Shown in pieces: positions 1 to 8,117 of a DNA stretch of 64,000 nt. Under the pieces are notes generated by a model. That model searched no databases, was not told where the DNA came from, and was given only the letters and a program-made list of their open reading frames with translations. The DNA is taken from contig JAJYMY010000001.1 of the NCBI GenBank assembly GCA_021786575.1, positions 186,001-250,000 on the forward strand. The letters run 5' to 3'. Position 1 is the stretch's first letter; the number at the start of each line of letters is the position of its first letter. The translations under genes and the position numbers were made by a program. This stretch comes from an archaeon (GTDB lineage Archaea > Thermoproteota > Nitrososphaeria > Nitrososphaerales > Gagatemarchaeaceae).

Positions 1-113
1 TCCATGTTGGGTTTGAAGTCGTAGCAGACCACCTTGTGACCGGCGTTCATCAGTTCCTCACAGAGAAATGCCCCAATCTGTCCTGTACCGCCCGTCACAA
101 GAAAGCTGCCCAT
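1..113 (-). CDS. NAD-dependent epimerase/dehydratase family protein (N-terminal fragment)
   Basis: Only the first 37 codons lie in the window; the gene runs off the left edge. The start is ATG at 113 and the protein opens with the Rossmann dinucleotide motif TGGTGQIG about residue 7, followed by an acidic-site strand ending in YDF, as in extended short-chain dehydrogenases. It is divergent from the aldehyde dehydrogenase that follows and shares a 92-bp intergenic promoter region with it. Since the next genes belong to oxidative pentose degradation, a sugar or uronate dehydrogenase role is possible, but the substrate cannot be told from this fragment. Confidence 0.8.
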   Translation of the reverse strand, partial: MGSFLVTGGTGQIGAFLCEELMNAGHKVVCYDFKPNM

Positions 114-205
114 CGTCTGACTGCTGTTGCGGGAGCTTAATACGCTCTTGTATGTTCCATAGTGGTCAAGGAATACAGAAATACGCTGTGTAGGAGAAAC
201 CTAAC

Positions 206-1642
206 ATGACAGATTACCAGGAACTAGCCAACAAATATATCACCGGGAGCGCTGAACAGATTGAAGATGCAGACCCTGCCGATGCCTCGCACATATTAGC
301 GAAGATCAGGCTCTTCTCAAAGACGGACGCGGAAGCAGCGGTCGAGAGCGCCCGTTCCAAGGTCGAACATTGGTCGTCTACCCCGGGGCCGAAGCGGGGC
401 GCAATCCTGCTGAAAGCGGGGGAAGTCATGGAGTCGCTAGTCGAGGAGTTGTCCGAGTTGATGACGCTGGAGGAGGGCAAGACACTGGCAGACAGCATGG
501 CCGAGGTCTCGAGGAGCTGCGCTCTCTTCAAGTTCTACGGGGCCATGGCCTATAAGCACGGTGGGATCACGCTACCTTCGGCCGAACCGAGGACGAGGAT
601 AATGACATTTAGGGAGCCGGTCGGCGTCGTGGCTGTGATAACCCCATGGAACTTCCCCTCGTCGATTCCCGCGTGGAAGATCGCGCCAGCGCTCGCGGCA
701 GGGGACTCACTTGTGTTCAAGCCTGCCACGAAGACCCCCCTGATGGCAGCCAAGATCGCTGAAGTGCTCGATGCAGTAGGCCTCCCGAAGGGTGTACTGA
801 ACCTGGTGGTCGGTCGAGGTGGAGAAGTCGGGGATGTCATCGTGGCTCACGAGGACGTCGCCGCGGTATCACTGACGGGCTCGACGGGAGTAGGGACGCG
901 GGTGGGACAGCGATTGGCCTCGAAGAGGACGATGACAAGGGTACAACTTGAACTTGGAGGGAAAAACGCTCTCTACGTGGACTCTGAAGCAGACCTTGCG
1001 CTTGGGGCCGACCTGGCCGTTCGGGGCGCGTTCGGGCTCACCGGCCAATCTTGCACCGCAACGAGCAGGCTGATAGTCCACGCGAGCGTTGAAGACGGGT
1101 TCAAGGCCCGTTTGCTGGAGAGACTGAAGACATGGAAGGTCGGGCCGGGGACCCAGCCCGGCGTGAACATGGGCCCGGTGGTTGACCAGGACCAGTATCG
1201 AAAGGACGTGGACTACATCCGCGCGGGAGAGGATGAAGGTGGGAAGCTATTACATGGTGGAGCTGGAAAGTCTCAAGGCCTCTTCCTTGAGCCCACGGTG
1301 TTCGACGACGTCACACCAGGGATGAAGATTTTCGATGAGGAGATATTCGGCCCGATCCTTTCGTTGACCTCTGCCGACACGATCGAAGGCGCGATCGACC
1401 TCGTCAACTCGGTCGAGTACGGCCACACGGCGGGGATCGTCTCAAAGGACTTCAACCACATCAACTCCTTCATCGACGGTGTCCAGACGGGTGTGATCAA
1501 AGTCAACAAGCCGACGGTGGGGCTCGAGCTCCAGGCTCCTTTCGGCGGCTTCAAGAAATCAGGGGCTGGGACCTGGAAGGAGTTGGGAGAGGAGGGGCTC
1601 GAATTCTACAGTCGGGAGAAGACAGTCTATCTTGGCTATTGA
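206..1642 (+). CDS. Aldehyde dehydrogenase, probably 2,5-dioxopentanoate (alpha-ketoglutarate semialdehyde) dehydrogenase
   Basis: A 478-residue member of the ALDH superfamily, which oxidises an aldehyde to an acid with NAD(P)+. Visible are the N-site motif TPWNFPS (Asn149), the cofactor lysine in FKPA (Lys172), the LTGST glycine motif (about 223), the general base in LELGGKN (Glu249) and the catalytic Cys283 in TGQSCT. The start is ATG with GGAG about 10 bases upstream. It converges with and overlaps by 7 bp a KdaD-like dehydratase whose product would be 2,5-dioxopentanoate, so conversion of that semialdehyde to 2-oxoglutarate is the best guess. The family is certain; the substrate is inferred from the neighbour. 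Confidence 0.9.
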   Translation: MTDYQELANKYITGSAEQIEDADPADASHILAKIRLFSKTDAEAAVESARSKVEHWSSTPGPKRGAILLKAGEVMESLVEELSELMTLEEGKTLADSMAEVSRSCALFKFYGAMAYKHGGITLPSAEPRTRIMTFREPVGVVAVITPWNFPSSIPAWKIAPALAAGDSLVFKPATKTPLMAAKIAEVLDAVGLPKGVLNLVVGRGGEVGDVIVAHEDVAAVSLTGSTGVGTRVGQRLASKRTMTRVQLELGGKNALYVDSEADLALGADLAVRGAFGLTGQSCTATSRLIVHASVEDGFKARLLERLKTWKVGPGTQPGVNMGPVVDQDQYRKDVDYIRAGEDEGGKLLHGGAGKSQGLFLEPTVFDDVTPGMKIFDEEIFGPILSLTSADTIEGAIDLVNSVEYGHTAGIVSKDFNHINSFIDGVQTGVIKVNKPTVGLELQAPFGGFKKSGAGTWKELGEEGLEFYSREKTVYLGY

Positions 1643-2508
1643 AGAAGCTGCTTCACAGGGTTCCGGAGCGTTCCGATCTTCTCGATTTCTATCTCTACTA
1701 TGTCCCCATCATGAAGGGTAAAGGAATCTGGGGGGACGATGGAGGTCCCGGTCATGAGGACCGTGAGGGTTCCGATGAGGTTGTCCTTCCTGAGATATCT
1801 CACGAGCTCGGCGACCTTTCGTTTCATCTGAGATGTATTCACTTCGCCTCTAAAGATCTCCCTCCCCTTGCGTTCGATGCCCATGGTTATTCTGAGCGAG
1901 TGAGGGTCGGGAATCTCCTCAGTGGTGGCGATAACTGGGCCGATGGACGCCGATCCTTTGTAGACCTTGGCCTGAGGAAGGTAGAGGGGGTTCTCGCCTT
2001 CAATGTCCCTCGAAGAGACATCGTTGCCGACAGTGTATCCGATAGTCCTGAACTTGCTGTCGAGGACTACGCATAGTTCAGGCTCCGGCACGGTCCACCT
2101 ACTGTCGCTCCTTATGCTGACAGGCTCTCCTGGCCCAACGCACCTGAGGCCACTGTCTTTCACGAAGAGTTCGGGTCTTTCTGCTGAGTAGACGTAATCG
2201 TAGAGCCCCTTCATCTTGGTCTCTGACTCTCTCGCCTCCCTGCTTCGCATATAGGTCACCCCAGCAGCCCAGATCTCCCTCGGCATGAACGGCGCGCGCA
2301 ACCTGCCGTAGTGGAGCCTCATCTTCTTGGACTTGGCCATTGCGTCCCGGATTGCAGACGTTAACCGGGCAGGCGAACCCGCATCGGCATAAGCTGTCGC
2401 CCAGTCCGAGAACATGGCAGGATCCACGGACGTAAGGTCGTAACAGCCACCATCCTCCAAGACCCCAATCCGACGTCGAGGTCCAGACGTGAAACTGCAG
2501 AGTTTCAA
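1636..2508 (-). CDS. kdaD: 2-dehydro-3-deoxy-D-arabinonate dehydratase (FAH family)
   Basis: 290 residues, matching the length of the Sulfolobus enzyme that dehydrates 2-keto-3-deoxypentonate to 2,5-dioxopentanoate. The fumarylacetoacetate-hydrolase fold is shown by PEPELCVVLD with metal-ligand Glu142 and Glu144, GNDVSSRD with Asp163, and ENPLYLPQAK. This region resembles Sulfolobus KdaD closely, including the RPELFVKD-type segment before it. The start is TTG (MKLCSF). It runs opposite to the aldehyde dehydrogenase that would take its product and is divergent from the Lut operon. Other FAH hydrolases share the fold, but the ALDH partner favours KdaD. Confidence 0.85.
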   Translation of the reverse strand: MKLCSFTSGPRRRIGVLEDGGCYDLTSVDPAMFSDWATAYADAGSPARLTSAIRDAMAKSKKMRLHYGRLRAPFMPREIWAAGVTYMRSREARESETKMKGLYDYVYSAERPELFVKDSGLRCVGPGEPVSIRSDSRWTVPEPELCVVLDSKFRTIGYTVGNDVSSRDIEGENPLYLPQAKVYKGSASIGPVIATTEEIPDPHSLRITMGIERKGREIFRGEVNTSQMKRKVAELVRYLRKDNLIGTLTVLMTGTSIVPPDSFTLHDGDIVEIEIEKIGTLRNPVKQLLQ

Positions 2509-2537
2509 CTTTGGACTTCTTAACCAGTAGCATCATG

Positions 2538-2579
2538 TTTAGTAAACGTTCTCCTTGGATGGATTCGTCGACGTTTACC
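2538..2579. promoter_or_regulatory. TAAAC/GTTTA inverted-repeat operator candidate
   Basis: Between the divergent kdaD and lutC genes lies the palindrome GTTTA-G-TAAAC (2538-2548). The 8-mer GTAAACGT (2543-2550) is answered by its exact complement ACGTTTAC (2572-2579). The second half sits just upstream of an A/T-rich TATA-like stretch (about 2585-2594) that precedes the TTG of lutC. This is the normal arrangement for a repressor or activator site. The regulator is unknown. Confidence 0.45.
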
Positions 2580-2614
2580 TGAAGAAATAATAGGAATGCG
2601 AAATCAACTACAGG

Positions 2615-3196
2615 TTGGCGAAGGTCACAGTGTTGCCTCCAACTGAATTGTTCTTCCAGGCGGTGAGGTCATTGAATGCCGAAGCGGTATACGCTGCGAC
2701 GGAGAAGGAGACGTCCGCGCTGGTCAAAGACGTGGTCCTCAGATCAGGAGCCTTGTCTGTGGCGGTTGGGGGAATCCCGAATCCCGTAAGAGAATCTGTC
2801 CTATCCGCTTTGGTCGGTGTGAAGGTAGTGGAGCCAGAAAGAATGGGAAACCGTGACGCGAAGGAGGCCCTGTCAGGGTCGGACTTGGGCATCACTTGGG
2901 CGAAGAACGGCATTGTAAAAGAGGGAGCGCTCCTCGAGGTCACGTGGGACGACGCCGTGAAGTTAACGTCCTGCCTTCCGATGTCCCACCTGGCTTTGCT
3001 TTCAGAGAAGAGCCTGCTCCCAGACTTCGCAGCTGGAATGAGAGAAGCTGGGAGGATGGTGGCGGCGAGCCCGCTCCCGAAGCCTACCGTCTCCTTCATC
3101 GCAGGCCCGAGCAAGACTGCGGACATAGAAAGCAGGTTATTGTATGGAGTGCATGGGCCCCACTCTCTGACGGTTGGGGTGCTAGGATGGATATGA
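2615..3196 (+). CDS. lutC: LUD-domain protein, LutC-like
   Basis: 193 residues with the LUD fold of lactate-utilisation protein LutC. It contains the DLGITWAKNGIVKEGALLEV segment that corresponds to the family's typical 'GIT-A-AIAETGT' strand, and ends with a GPSKTADIE motif followed by VHGP-L-V, the classic LutC terminus. In LutABC complexes this subunit helps oxidise L-lactate (or glycolate in some archaea) in the cytoplasm. The start is TTG about 25 bases behind a TATA-like element. Its stop overlaps the start of the downstream iron-sulfur subunit, so the two are translationally coupled. Confidence 0.85.
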   Translation: MAKVTVLPPTELFFQAVRSLNAEAVYAATEKETSALVKDVVLRSGALSVAVGGIPNPVRESVLSALVGVKVVEPERMGNRDAKEALSGSDLGITWAKNGIVKEGALLEVTWDDAVKLTSCLPMSHLALLSEKSLLPDFAAGMREAGRMVAASPLPKPTVSFIAGPSKTADIESRLLYGVHGPHSLTVGVLGWI

Positions 3197-5289
3197 ACGC
3201 CAGGAAGGAGTTGGCACAAAGGATCAGGTCATCGCTGACGACCGAAGGTCTAACCATGAAGATGTGGGGATCGACCAGCAGGGCCAGGCAAAACAGGATC
3301 GAGGGAATTCAAAGGCAGCATGTCGATGTACGTCAGATCAAGCGCGACATCAGCATGATTAAGAGCGTGAACGTCGGAAACCAGGACCTCCGGGAAAGGT
3401 TCGCGGCCCAGGTCAGAGCCAACGGCGGGAAGATATTCTTCGCGAAGAACGGCGCGGCCGTAATAGATTATGTGGCAAACCTTGCTAAGGAGCACGAGGC
3501 CAAGCTCTTGGCGAAATCCAAGTCCATCACATCCGAAGAGATAGAGTTTGACCATGAGTTGGAGAAGAGGGGGGTGACCTGCATCGAAACCGACCTTGGT
3601 GAGCTCATTGTACAAATGGCTCACGAAAGGCCTGTCCATCTCGTGATGCCCGCTGCCCACAAGTCGGTGGCCGATGTCGCAAAACTTGTCTCTGAAAGGC
3701 TCGGGAAGGAGGTGCCAGCAGAACCAGACACAATCCTGAGGGAAGTAAGATCCTACCTCAGACCTATCTTCCTTTCTGCCAAGATTGGCATGACAGGAGC
3801 CAACGCCGGCATCGCTGATACAGGGACCGTTGTGATTCAGACAAACGAAGGGAACGGGAGACTGGTGTCTGGAGCTCCGGAGGTGCACGTCGTGCTGATT
3901 GGAAGCGAGAAGATTGTGTCTAGCTGGGAGGATGCCGCAAAGGTGATCAGCGCTGCGGCCATAAGCGCGACCGGACAGCCTATCACGGTATATGTCTCTG
4001 GATTTTCGAGCCGTTCACCACTAGGGGGAGAAGAGACGGGAAGAGAGCTCCACGTAATAGTGCTGGATAATGGCAGGTCGAAGATGGAGACTGACAGCAG
4101 ATACTCTGACGCGCTTGACTGCATCAGGTGCGGTGCCTGCATGAACGCATGCCCGACCTATTCGGTCTTAGGTGGTCACACATTCGGGTACATCTACCCC
4201 GGGCCTATCGGCATACCTTGGACATCCAACATCCATGGGATAAAGAAGGCGGATTACGCAGATCTCTGTATCTCGTGCGGGCTCTGCAAGGAGGTCTGCC
4301 CGGCGGACATAGACATACCAATGATGATTTCAGAAGTCAAGCAGCAAAGAGTAGATCTGGTCGGCCAGCCTGTTGTGAATAGGTTCTTCGCTGGCTCGGA
4401 GAAGGTCGCGAAACTTGCAAGCGCTACCGCTCCGCTTTCGAACTGGGCGATGAGGCGGAAGGCCACTAGGTACTTCATGGAGAAGGCTTTCGGCGTCGAT
4501 AGGAGGAGGACGCTCCCAAATTTCTCCAGGAATAGGCTTAGGCCGAGACTCAAAGAGGCAGCGACTCACAGCGGGAAGGCGGGAAAGCTCGTATACTTCC
4601 CCGATGTTTACGCCGACTACAACGACCCCGACCTAGGTATCAAGGCGATAAACATCCTTGCGGAACTAGGGTACAGAGTAGAGGTCCCCGACCTGGAGTG
4701 GAGCGGAATGCCGTACATATCCTACGGCGAAGTTAGGAAGGCTGCAGCGGTAGCCGAACGGAATTTGAAGGTCCTGTCAAGGTACGTAGACGACGGGTAT
4801 GAGGTAATAGCCACCGAACCAACGGCGACGTATATGCTGCGAGATGTGTACCTGAAGCTGGTCCCGGGCGATCAGGCGCGCAAAGTAGCGGAGCATAGCT
4901 TTCCGTTCTTTGAGTTCATAGAACCGAAACTCGGAGCGCTCCGTTTGAGAGCCAGCATGGGCGTAAGTGGAGTGGTGGGCTTCCATATTCCCTGTCATGA
5001 CAGGGCGCTGTCGAACGGAAAGCCAGCGGTGAGATTCTTAGAAGAGGCAGGTTACAAGGTCAAGATAGTTGAAACGGGCACCTGCTGCGGGATGGGAGGT
5101 ACATTCGGGATGAAAGCAGGGACTTTAGGCTACGACCTATCTGTGGCGGTCGGCGCTCCACTGTTCGAACTCTTCAGGAAGAGCGGTTGTGAGGTGGCTT
5201 GCACAGAAAGCAGTGTGTGCTCCGCTCAGATAGAAGACGGTACCGGATTGAGGGTTGTCCACCCTCTCCATTTGGTGGAACTCGCGTGA
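3187..5289 (+). CDS. lutB: LutB-like iron-sulfur protein fused to a CCG (LutA/HdrD-type) domain
   Basis: About 700 residues. The N-terminal half is a LUD domain (GMTGANAGIADTGTVVIQTN). Then come two [4Fe-4S] motifs, CIRCGACMNACP (about residue 312) and CISCGLCKEVCP (about 361), and a C-terminal HdrD/LutA-type region ending in HIPCHDR and GTCCGMGGTFG (about 632). In Bacillus, LutA and LutB are separate; here they are one chain. I chose ATG 3187 (or 3193) because it overlaps the lutC stop; the frame is open far upstream but that part is inside lutC. Likely role: electron transfer from lactate or glycolate oxidation. The first CCG repeat of LutA is poorly recognisable. Confidence 0.9.
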   Translation: MDMNARKELAQRIRSSLTTEGLTMKMWGSTSRARQNRIEGIQRQHVDVRQIKRDISMIKSVNVGNQDLRERFAAQVRANGGKIFFAKNGAAVIDYVANLAKEHEAKLLAKSKSITSEEIEFDHELEKRGVTCIETDLGELIVQMAHERPVHLVMPAAHKSVADVAKLVSERLGKEVPAEPDTILREVRSYLRPIFLSAKIGMTGANAGIADTGTVVIQTNEGNGRLVSGAPEVHVVLIGSEKIVSSWEDAAKVISAAAISATGQPITVYVSGFSSRSPLGGEETGRELHVIVLDNGRSKMETDSRYSDALDCIRCGACMNACPTYSVLGGHTFGYIYPGPIGIPWTSNIHGIKKADYADLCISCGLCKEVCPADIDIPMMISEVKQQRVDLVGQPVVNRFFAGSEKVAKLASATAPLSNWAMRRKATRYFMEKAFGVDRRRTLPNFSRNRLRPRLKEAATHSGKAGKLVYFPDVYADYNDPDLGIKAINILAELGYRVEVPDLEWSGMPYISYGEVRKAAAVAERNLKVLSRYVDDGYEVIATEPTATYMLRDVYLKLVPGDQARKVAEHSFPFFEFIEPKLGALRLRASMGVSGVVGFHIPCHDRALSNGKPAVRFLEEAGYKVKIVETGTCCGMGGTFGMKAGTLGYDLSVAVGAPLFELFRKSGCEVACTESSVCSAQIEDGTGLRVVHPLHLVELA

Positions 5290-5864
5290 AGTGCTACCCC
5301 CGGCATAGAAAAAGTGATGCGCTGAGGTACAGGCGTGCCAACAGACAGTATGCCCCGATTCCTGAGGCGGATATATGGCGCTTCGTCGCCTCGAAGGAGA
5401 AACTGTACGTCGCCTTTTCCATGGAGAGCGGCTACCCTCACGTCACCCCGATGTGGTTCTGCATTCTGGACGGAAAACTCTATCTCAGAACACATGACTA
5501 CAAAGTGAAGGCGAAGCTGGCAGGTTCGGGGAAAGCGTGCTGTACTCTGGATGAGGGGAGCAGGTACGTGGAACTCCGAGGGGTCGTAATATGGGGACAG
5601 ACCAGGGTGGTGAAAGGAGGAGAGCTGGTCGAGAGGATAGAGAAGGCGATGAGGACGAAGTACAGAGACAAACAGTGGAGAGCGTCGGAGATGCCTGAGT
5701 GGTGGGTGAGAGAAAGGAGAGCAGAAAAGAGAGCCTATGTAGAAATCGTCCCGGTTAGAATCTCTTCTTGGGACAACCATAGAGTCTGCACTAGCCCTGC
5801 GTTGGCTGGACGAGTCGCGGCTCCTATCAGACCAGTGGCATCTTCAAATCTGCGGCCCATGTGA
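5286..5864 (+). CDS. Pyridoxamine 5'-phosphate oxidase-family flavin/F420-binding protein
   Basis: 192 residues from the GTG at 5286, which overlaps the TGA of the preceding gene and so is probably translationally coupled. The split-barrel fold of the PNPOx-like superfamily is seen in VAFSMESGYPHVTPMWFC and LYLRTHDYKVKAKLAGSG (the KAKNL-type cofactor contact), followed by VELRGVVIWG. Members reduce or oxidise small molecules with FMN or F420. The C-terminal about 25 residues after VEIVPVRISSWDN look non-conserved. The specific substrate is unknown. The operon position suggests a link to the Lut oxidation genes, which is inference only. Confidence 0.75.
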   Translation: MKCYPRHRKSDALRYRRANRQYAPIPEADIWRFVASKEKLYVAFSMESGYPHVTPMWFCILDGKLYLRTHDYKVKAKLAGSGKACCTLDEGSRYVELRGVVIWGQTRVVKGGELVERIEKAMRTKYRDKQWRASEMPEWWVRERRAEKRAYVEIVPVRISSWDNHRVCTSPALAGRVAAPIRPVASSNLRPM

Positions 5865-5896
5865 GAAGCGAATAGGATTTTCAAAACAGAAGGGTG

Positions 5897-5927
5897 CGGT
5901 CGACTAAAGTCGACCGAACAACTTGTT
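5897..5927. terminator. Bidirectional hairpin terminator candidate
   Basis: Two adjacent perfect inverted repeats, CGGTCGAC-TAAA-GTCGACCG (5897-5916) and GAACAA-C-TTGTTC (about 5914-5926), lie between convergent genes. They are suitable for ending transcription from both sides. Confidence 0.4.
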
Positions 5928-5945
5928 CCGCGGTGGTGCCGCCGA

Positions 5946-6236
5946 CTAGCTCGGGGGTGCGGCGGATTCCGACGCTGATCCTGCTGAACCTTCTACGACC
6001 TGTCCAGACGCGAACCTCTCGGAGACCTGGGTGACCTTTATCCTCACATTCTGGCCGACCTTAGTGCCAGGGACAAAGACGATGAACCCCTCGACTTTGG
6101 CAATGCCTTCTCCCCGCCTGCTGGTGTCGGAGATGCTGACGTTGTACTCCTTCCCGACCTCAACCGGCTTCTTGAAGGACCCGGAACCTCTTCCGAAACC
6201 TCCCCTATTGCCATATCCTCGTTGACCGAAACTCAA
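5946..6236 (-). CDS. TRAM-domain RNA-binding protein
   Basis: 96 residues: a Gly/Arg/Phe-rich N-terminal tail (FGQRGYGNRGGFGRGSGSF), then one TRAM OB-fold (VEVGKEYNVSISDTSRRGEG to FVPGTKVGQNVRIKVTQV, residues 26-75), and a short acidic/Ser tail. Stand-alone TRAM proteins are common in archaea and act as RNA chaperones comparable to bacterial cold-shock proteins. The RGG-like tail would add RNA affinity. Single gene; a TATA-like TTTAATAG lies on its strand about 55 bases upstream (about 6293-6300). Confidence 0.9.
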   Translation of the reverse strand: MSFGQRGYGNRGGFGRGSGSFKKPVEVGKEYNVSISDTSRRGEGIAKVEGFIVFVPGTKVGQNVRIKVTQVSERFASGQVVEGSAGSASESAAPPS

Positions 6237-6664
6237 TAGAAATCACCTGTCCTACCGTTATTCCGCCCGATGAGGGAGCGCCGACGGCCACCCTATTAAA
6301 TGCCACGAATGGCGATGTTGCATAGGAACCGACCGAGCCCGAAGACCATGGACCACGAACCCTGACCCGTCGCCAACCCCGTGGCGGAGGAGGCCTACAC
6401 GGGAGTGCTCAAGGCCACGACTCGGCAACCACTAGGGTTCTTTGAAACAGCTGGGCTGGCAGGCTCAAACTGCTAGCGTCGTCGGGAACGCCTACGGAGG
6501 GACTCTTGGTTGCTCATCTGAGCGCAGACTGGACATGAGAGGTTGGAGGACGCCCCATCTGGCTGAAGCCTGATTCGGTGGGTCACGCAAATCTCAGGCT
6601 GGGTTTGGCTCACAGAGATTATCATATCAGGGCCCTATTAAACATCAATCCAAACCCTATTAGC
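6237..6664. other. 428-bp intergenic region, no gene recognised
   Basis: It contains an A/T-rich promoter-like CTATTAAA near 6292 and a second at 6635. The stretch between them (about 6310-6560) has no convincing reading frame. It shows none of the conserved blocks of RNase P, SRP or box C/D RNAs that I could recognise. A non-coding RNA cannot be excluded. Confidence 0.4.
6634..6643 (+). promoter_or_regulatory. TATA box deciding the start at 6665
   Basis: CCTATTAAAC lies about 25-30 bases before ATG 6665. This implies a leaderless transcript and argues against the upstream ATG at 6578. Confidence 0.5.
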
Positions 6665-7090
6665 ATGGCCTTGGCGGCGAGTGGCGACTTGGCGAGCGGG
6701 GCCCGGGATGACAGGCTAGCTGAAATCTTCACCGCTTTCAACGAGGCGTGGATGAAATACTGGGCGTCTTATACGAAGCTTCAGGACCAGTTATACGACA
6801 GCCTGCGCGCAGGGCGAGAAGTTTCCTGGCTTGCCGCGACCGACCAGGAGAAGCTACGGGAGGTCAATCAGGTGCAGCGGGACCTTTTTTCGGAGATGCC
6901 AAGGCGGCTGGACTACGCGCCACTGGGGAACATAACGCATGACATGGGGAGCGCACCGAGCAAGATCGCCGATCTCTTGGAAGCCCTCTCGAAGGAAGAA
7001 GAAGGGTGCAGGGACTTGGAAGCCGCAATCTCCGTGATGAAGGAGAAGGTGGACGCCATGAGAAAAATCATGCTCGCCGAAGGGCACTGA
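6665..7090 (+). CDS. Hypothetical alpha-helical protein
   Basis: 141 residues, not recognised. Predicted mostly helical, with polar heptad-like stretches (FNEAWMKYWASYTKLQDQLY near the N-terminus and LEAAISVMKEKVDAMRKIM at the C-terminus) and no membrane segment or cysteine cluster. The ATG at 6665 is preferred over the in-frame ATG at 6578 because a TATA box stands 25-30 bases upstream. Isolated gene; no operon context. It could be a small coiled-coil protein. Confidence 0.6.
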   Translation: MALAASGDLASGARDDRLAEIFTAFNEAWMKYWASYTKLQDQLYDSLRAGREVSWLAATDQEKLREVNQVQRDLFSEMPRRLDYAPLGNITHDMGSAPSKIADLLEALSKEEEGCRDLEAAISVMKEKVDAMRKIMLAEGH

Positions 7091-7134
7091 CTCATCTATT
7101 GGAGACCTAACGCCGAGATCCGAATCTGTGGTAC

Positions 7135-7510
7135 TTACACGATTGCGGGCGTTCTCCGCAGCAAGCCGCTCACCTGTTCGTTCTCGACGAGCCCTGACCA
7201 AAGGAGACCCGAAAGCCCCATCGTTACGCCGCAGCTAAGAGGCAAGGTCATGACCACCAGCGCGGCGGGGATGGAGGCGATCTGAGCCATGTTCACCGAG
7301 AGCTGGCTCGCCGTGGAGAGCAGGTACAACGGATAGAAAGACGCCGGGACCAATAGCCCTATGAGGAAGCCGAGCGAAAGGGCAACTTCTTGTCAGCGCG
7401 AGCGGCAGCACCGCGACCACGCCAACCCGGATATTGGGCGCTAACAGATTGAAGGCATATGCCAAGAGCAGAGCCAGGACGGCGCCTGCGTAGGGTGCGT
7501 ACCTATTCAT
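7135..7510 (-). pseudogene. Frameshifted small integral membrane protein
   Basis: Two overlapping minus-strand frames each hold half of a hydrophobic protein. The first begins MNRYAPYAGAVLALLLAYAF (ATG 7510) and runs to VVAVLPLALT. The second continues LSLGFLIGLLVPASFYPLYL and later ALVVMTLPLSCGVTMGLSG to its stop at 7135. Joining them near 7385-7395 needs a single-base change and gives about 125 residues with about four membrane segments. It is either a recent pseudogene or an assembly error. Family not recognised. Confidence 0.55.
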
Positions 7511-8117
7511 AGTGAATCGTGACCTCGGTTCTCTGCGTAGCCATGTTGTAGTACTCCTGGTCGATTCAGAATCCAAACAGGCTCGAGAAATTTGTGCTGA
7601 GGGCGTTCTCGCTAGGCCCTCCAGTGATTACGCCCGTAGAACTGCCCCGTCCCCGGCGACGACACTTCCCGCGGGGACGAGCCCACAGTCACACATGGAT
7701 CTGGAACCTGCAGCATCCGGACTGACCCGACGCTCACCGTGTGGTCATCACCCAGATGGGCGTCGGCGCGATGGAAAGCGCGCCTGGCCCGGTCATGCTG
7801 GATATCTGAAGCTGGTGGACCTTCGCAGGTCCAGCCGCCCACTTGCCCGAGCTTGTTCGTCAGAAGCGCGACCTCGACCTAGAAAGCCGAGTCAGTGGAA
7901 GAAGCCGAGGCGTTGTCGTCGCCGCATCCATGTCTTGTCGCTGGAGTAGCCTCCTTCAAACCGCGGTATTGGAATCCGATGCGGGACTCCAAGGCCCCTC
8001 GGCTCCAGCCTCATCGGGAACGATTCTCGTTCGGAGCACCCGTCATCGATTTCCTCGGCGGGCGCTCTGGACCCCTGGGGCGCAATGCATACCTAGCCGT
8101 TCCGCCACGACCCGGCG
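7511..8117. other. 607-bp stretch without a supported gene
   Basis: Several long open frames exist on both strands, but they are Arg/Pro/Ser-rich, overlap one another and show no family signature. This is the pattern of GC-rich non-coding DNA or decayed coding sequence. It adjoins the broken membrane-protein gene, so this 1-kb segment may be an eroding region. Confidence 0.4.

Noticed and set aside
6310-6560. Possible RNase P or SRP RNA in the gap after the TRAM gene
   Set aside because: None of the universally conserved blocks of those RNAs could be found.
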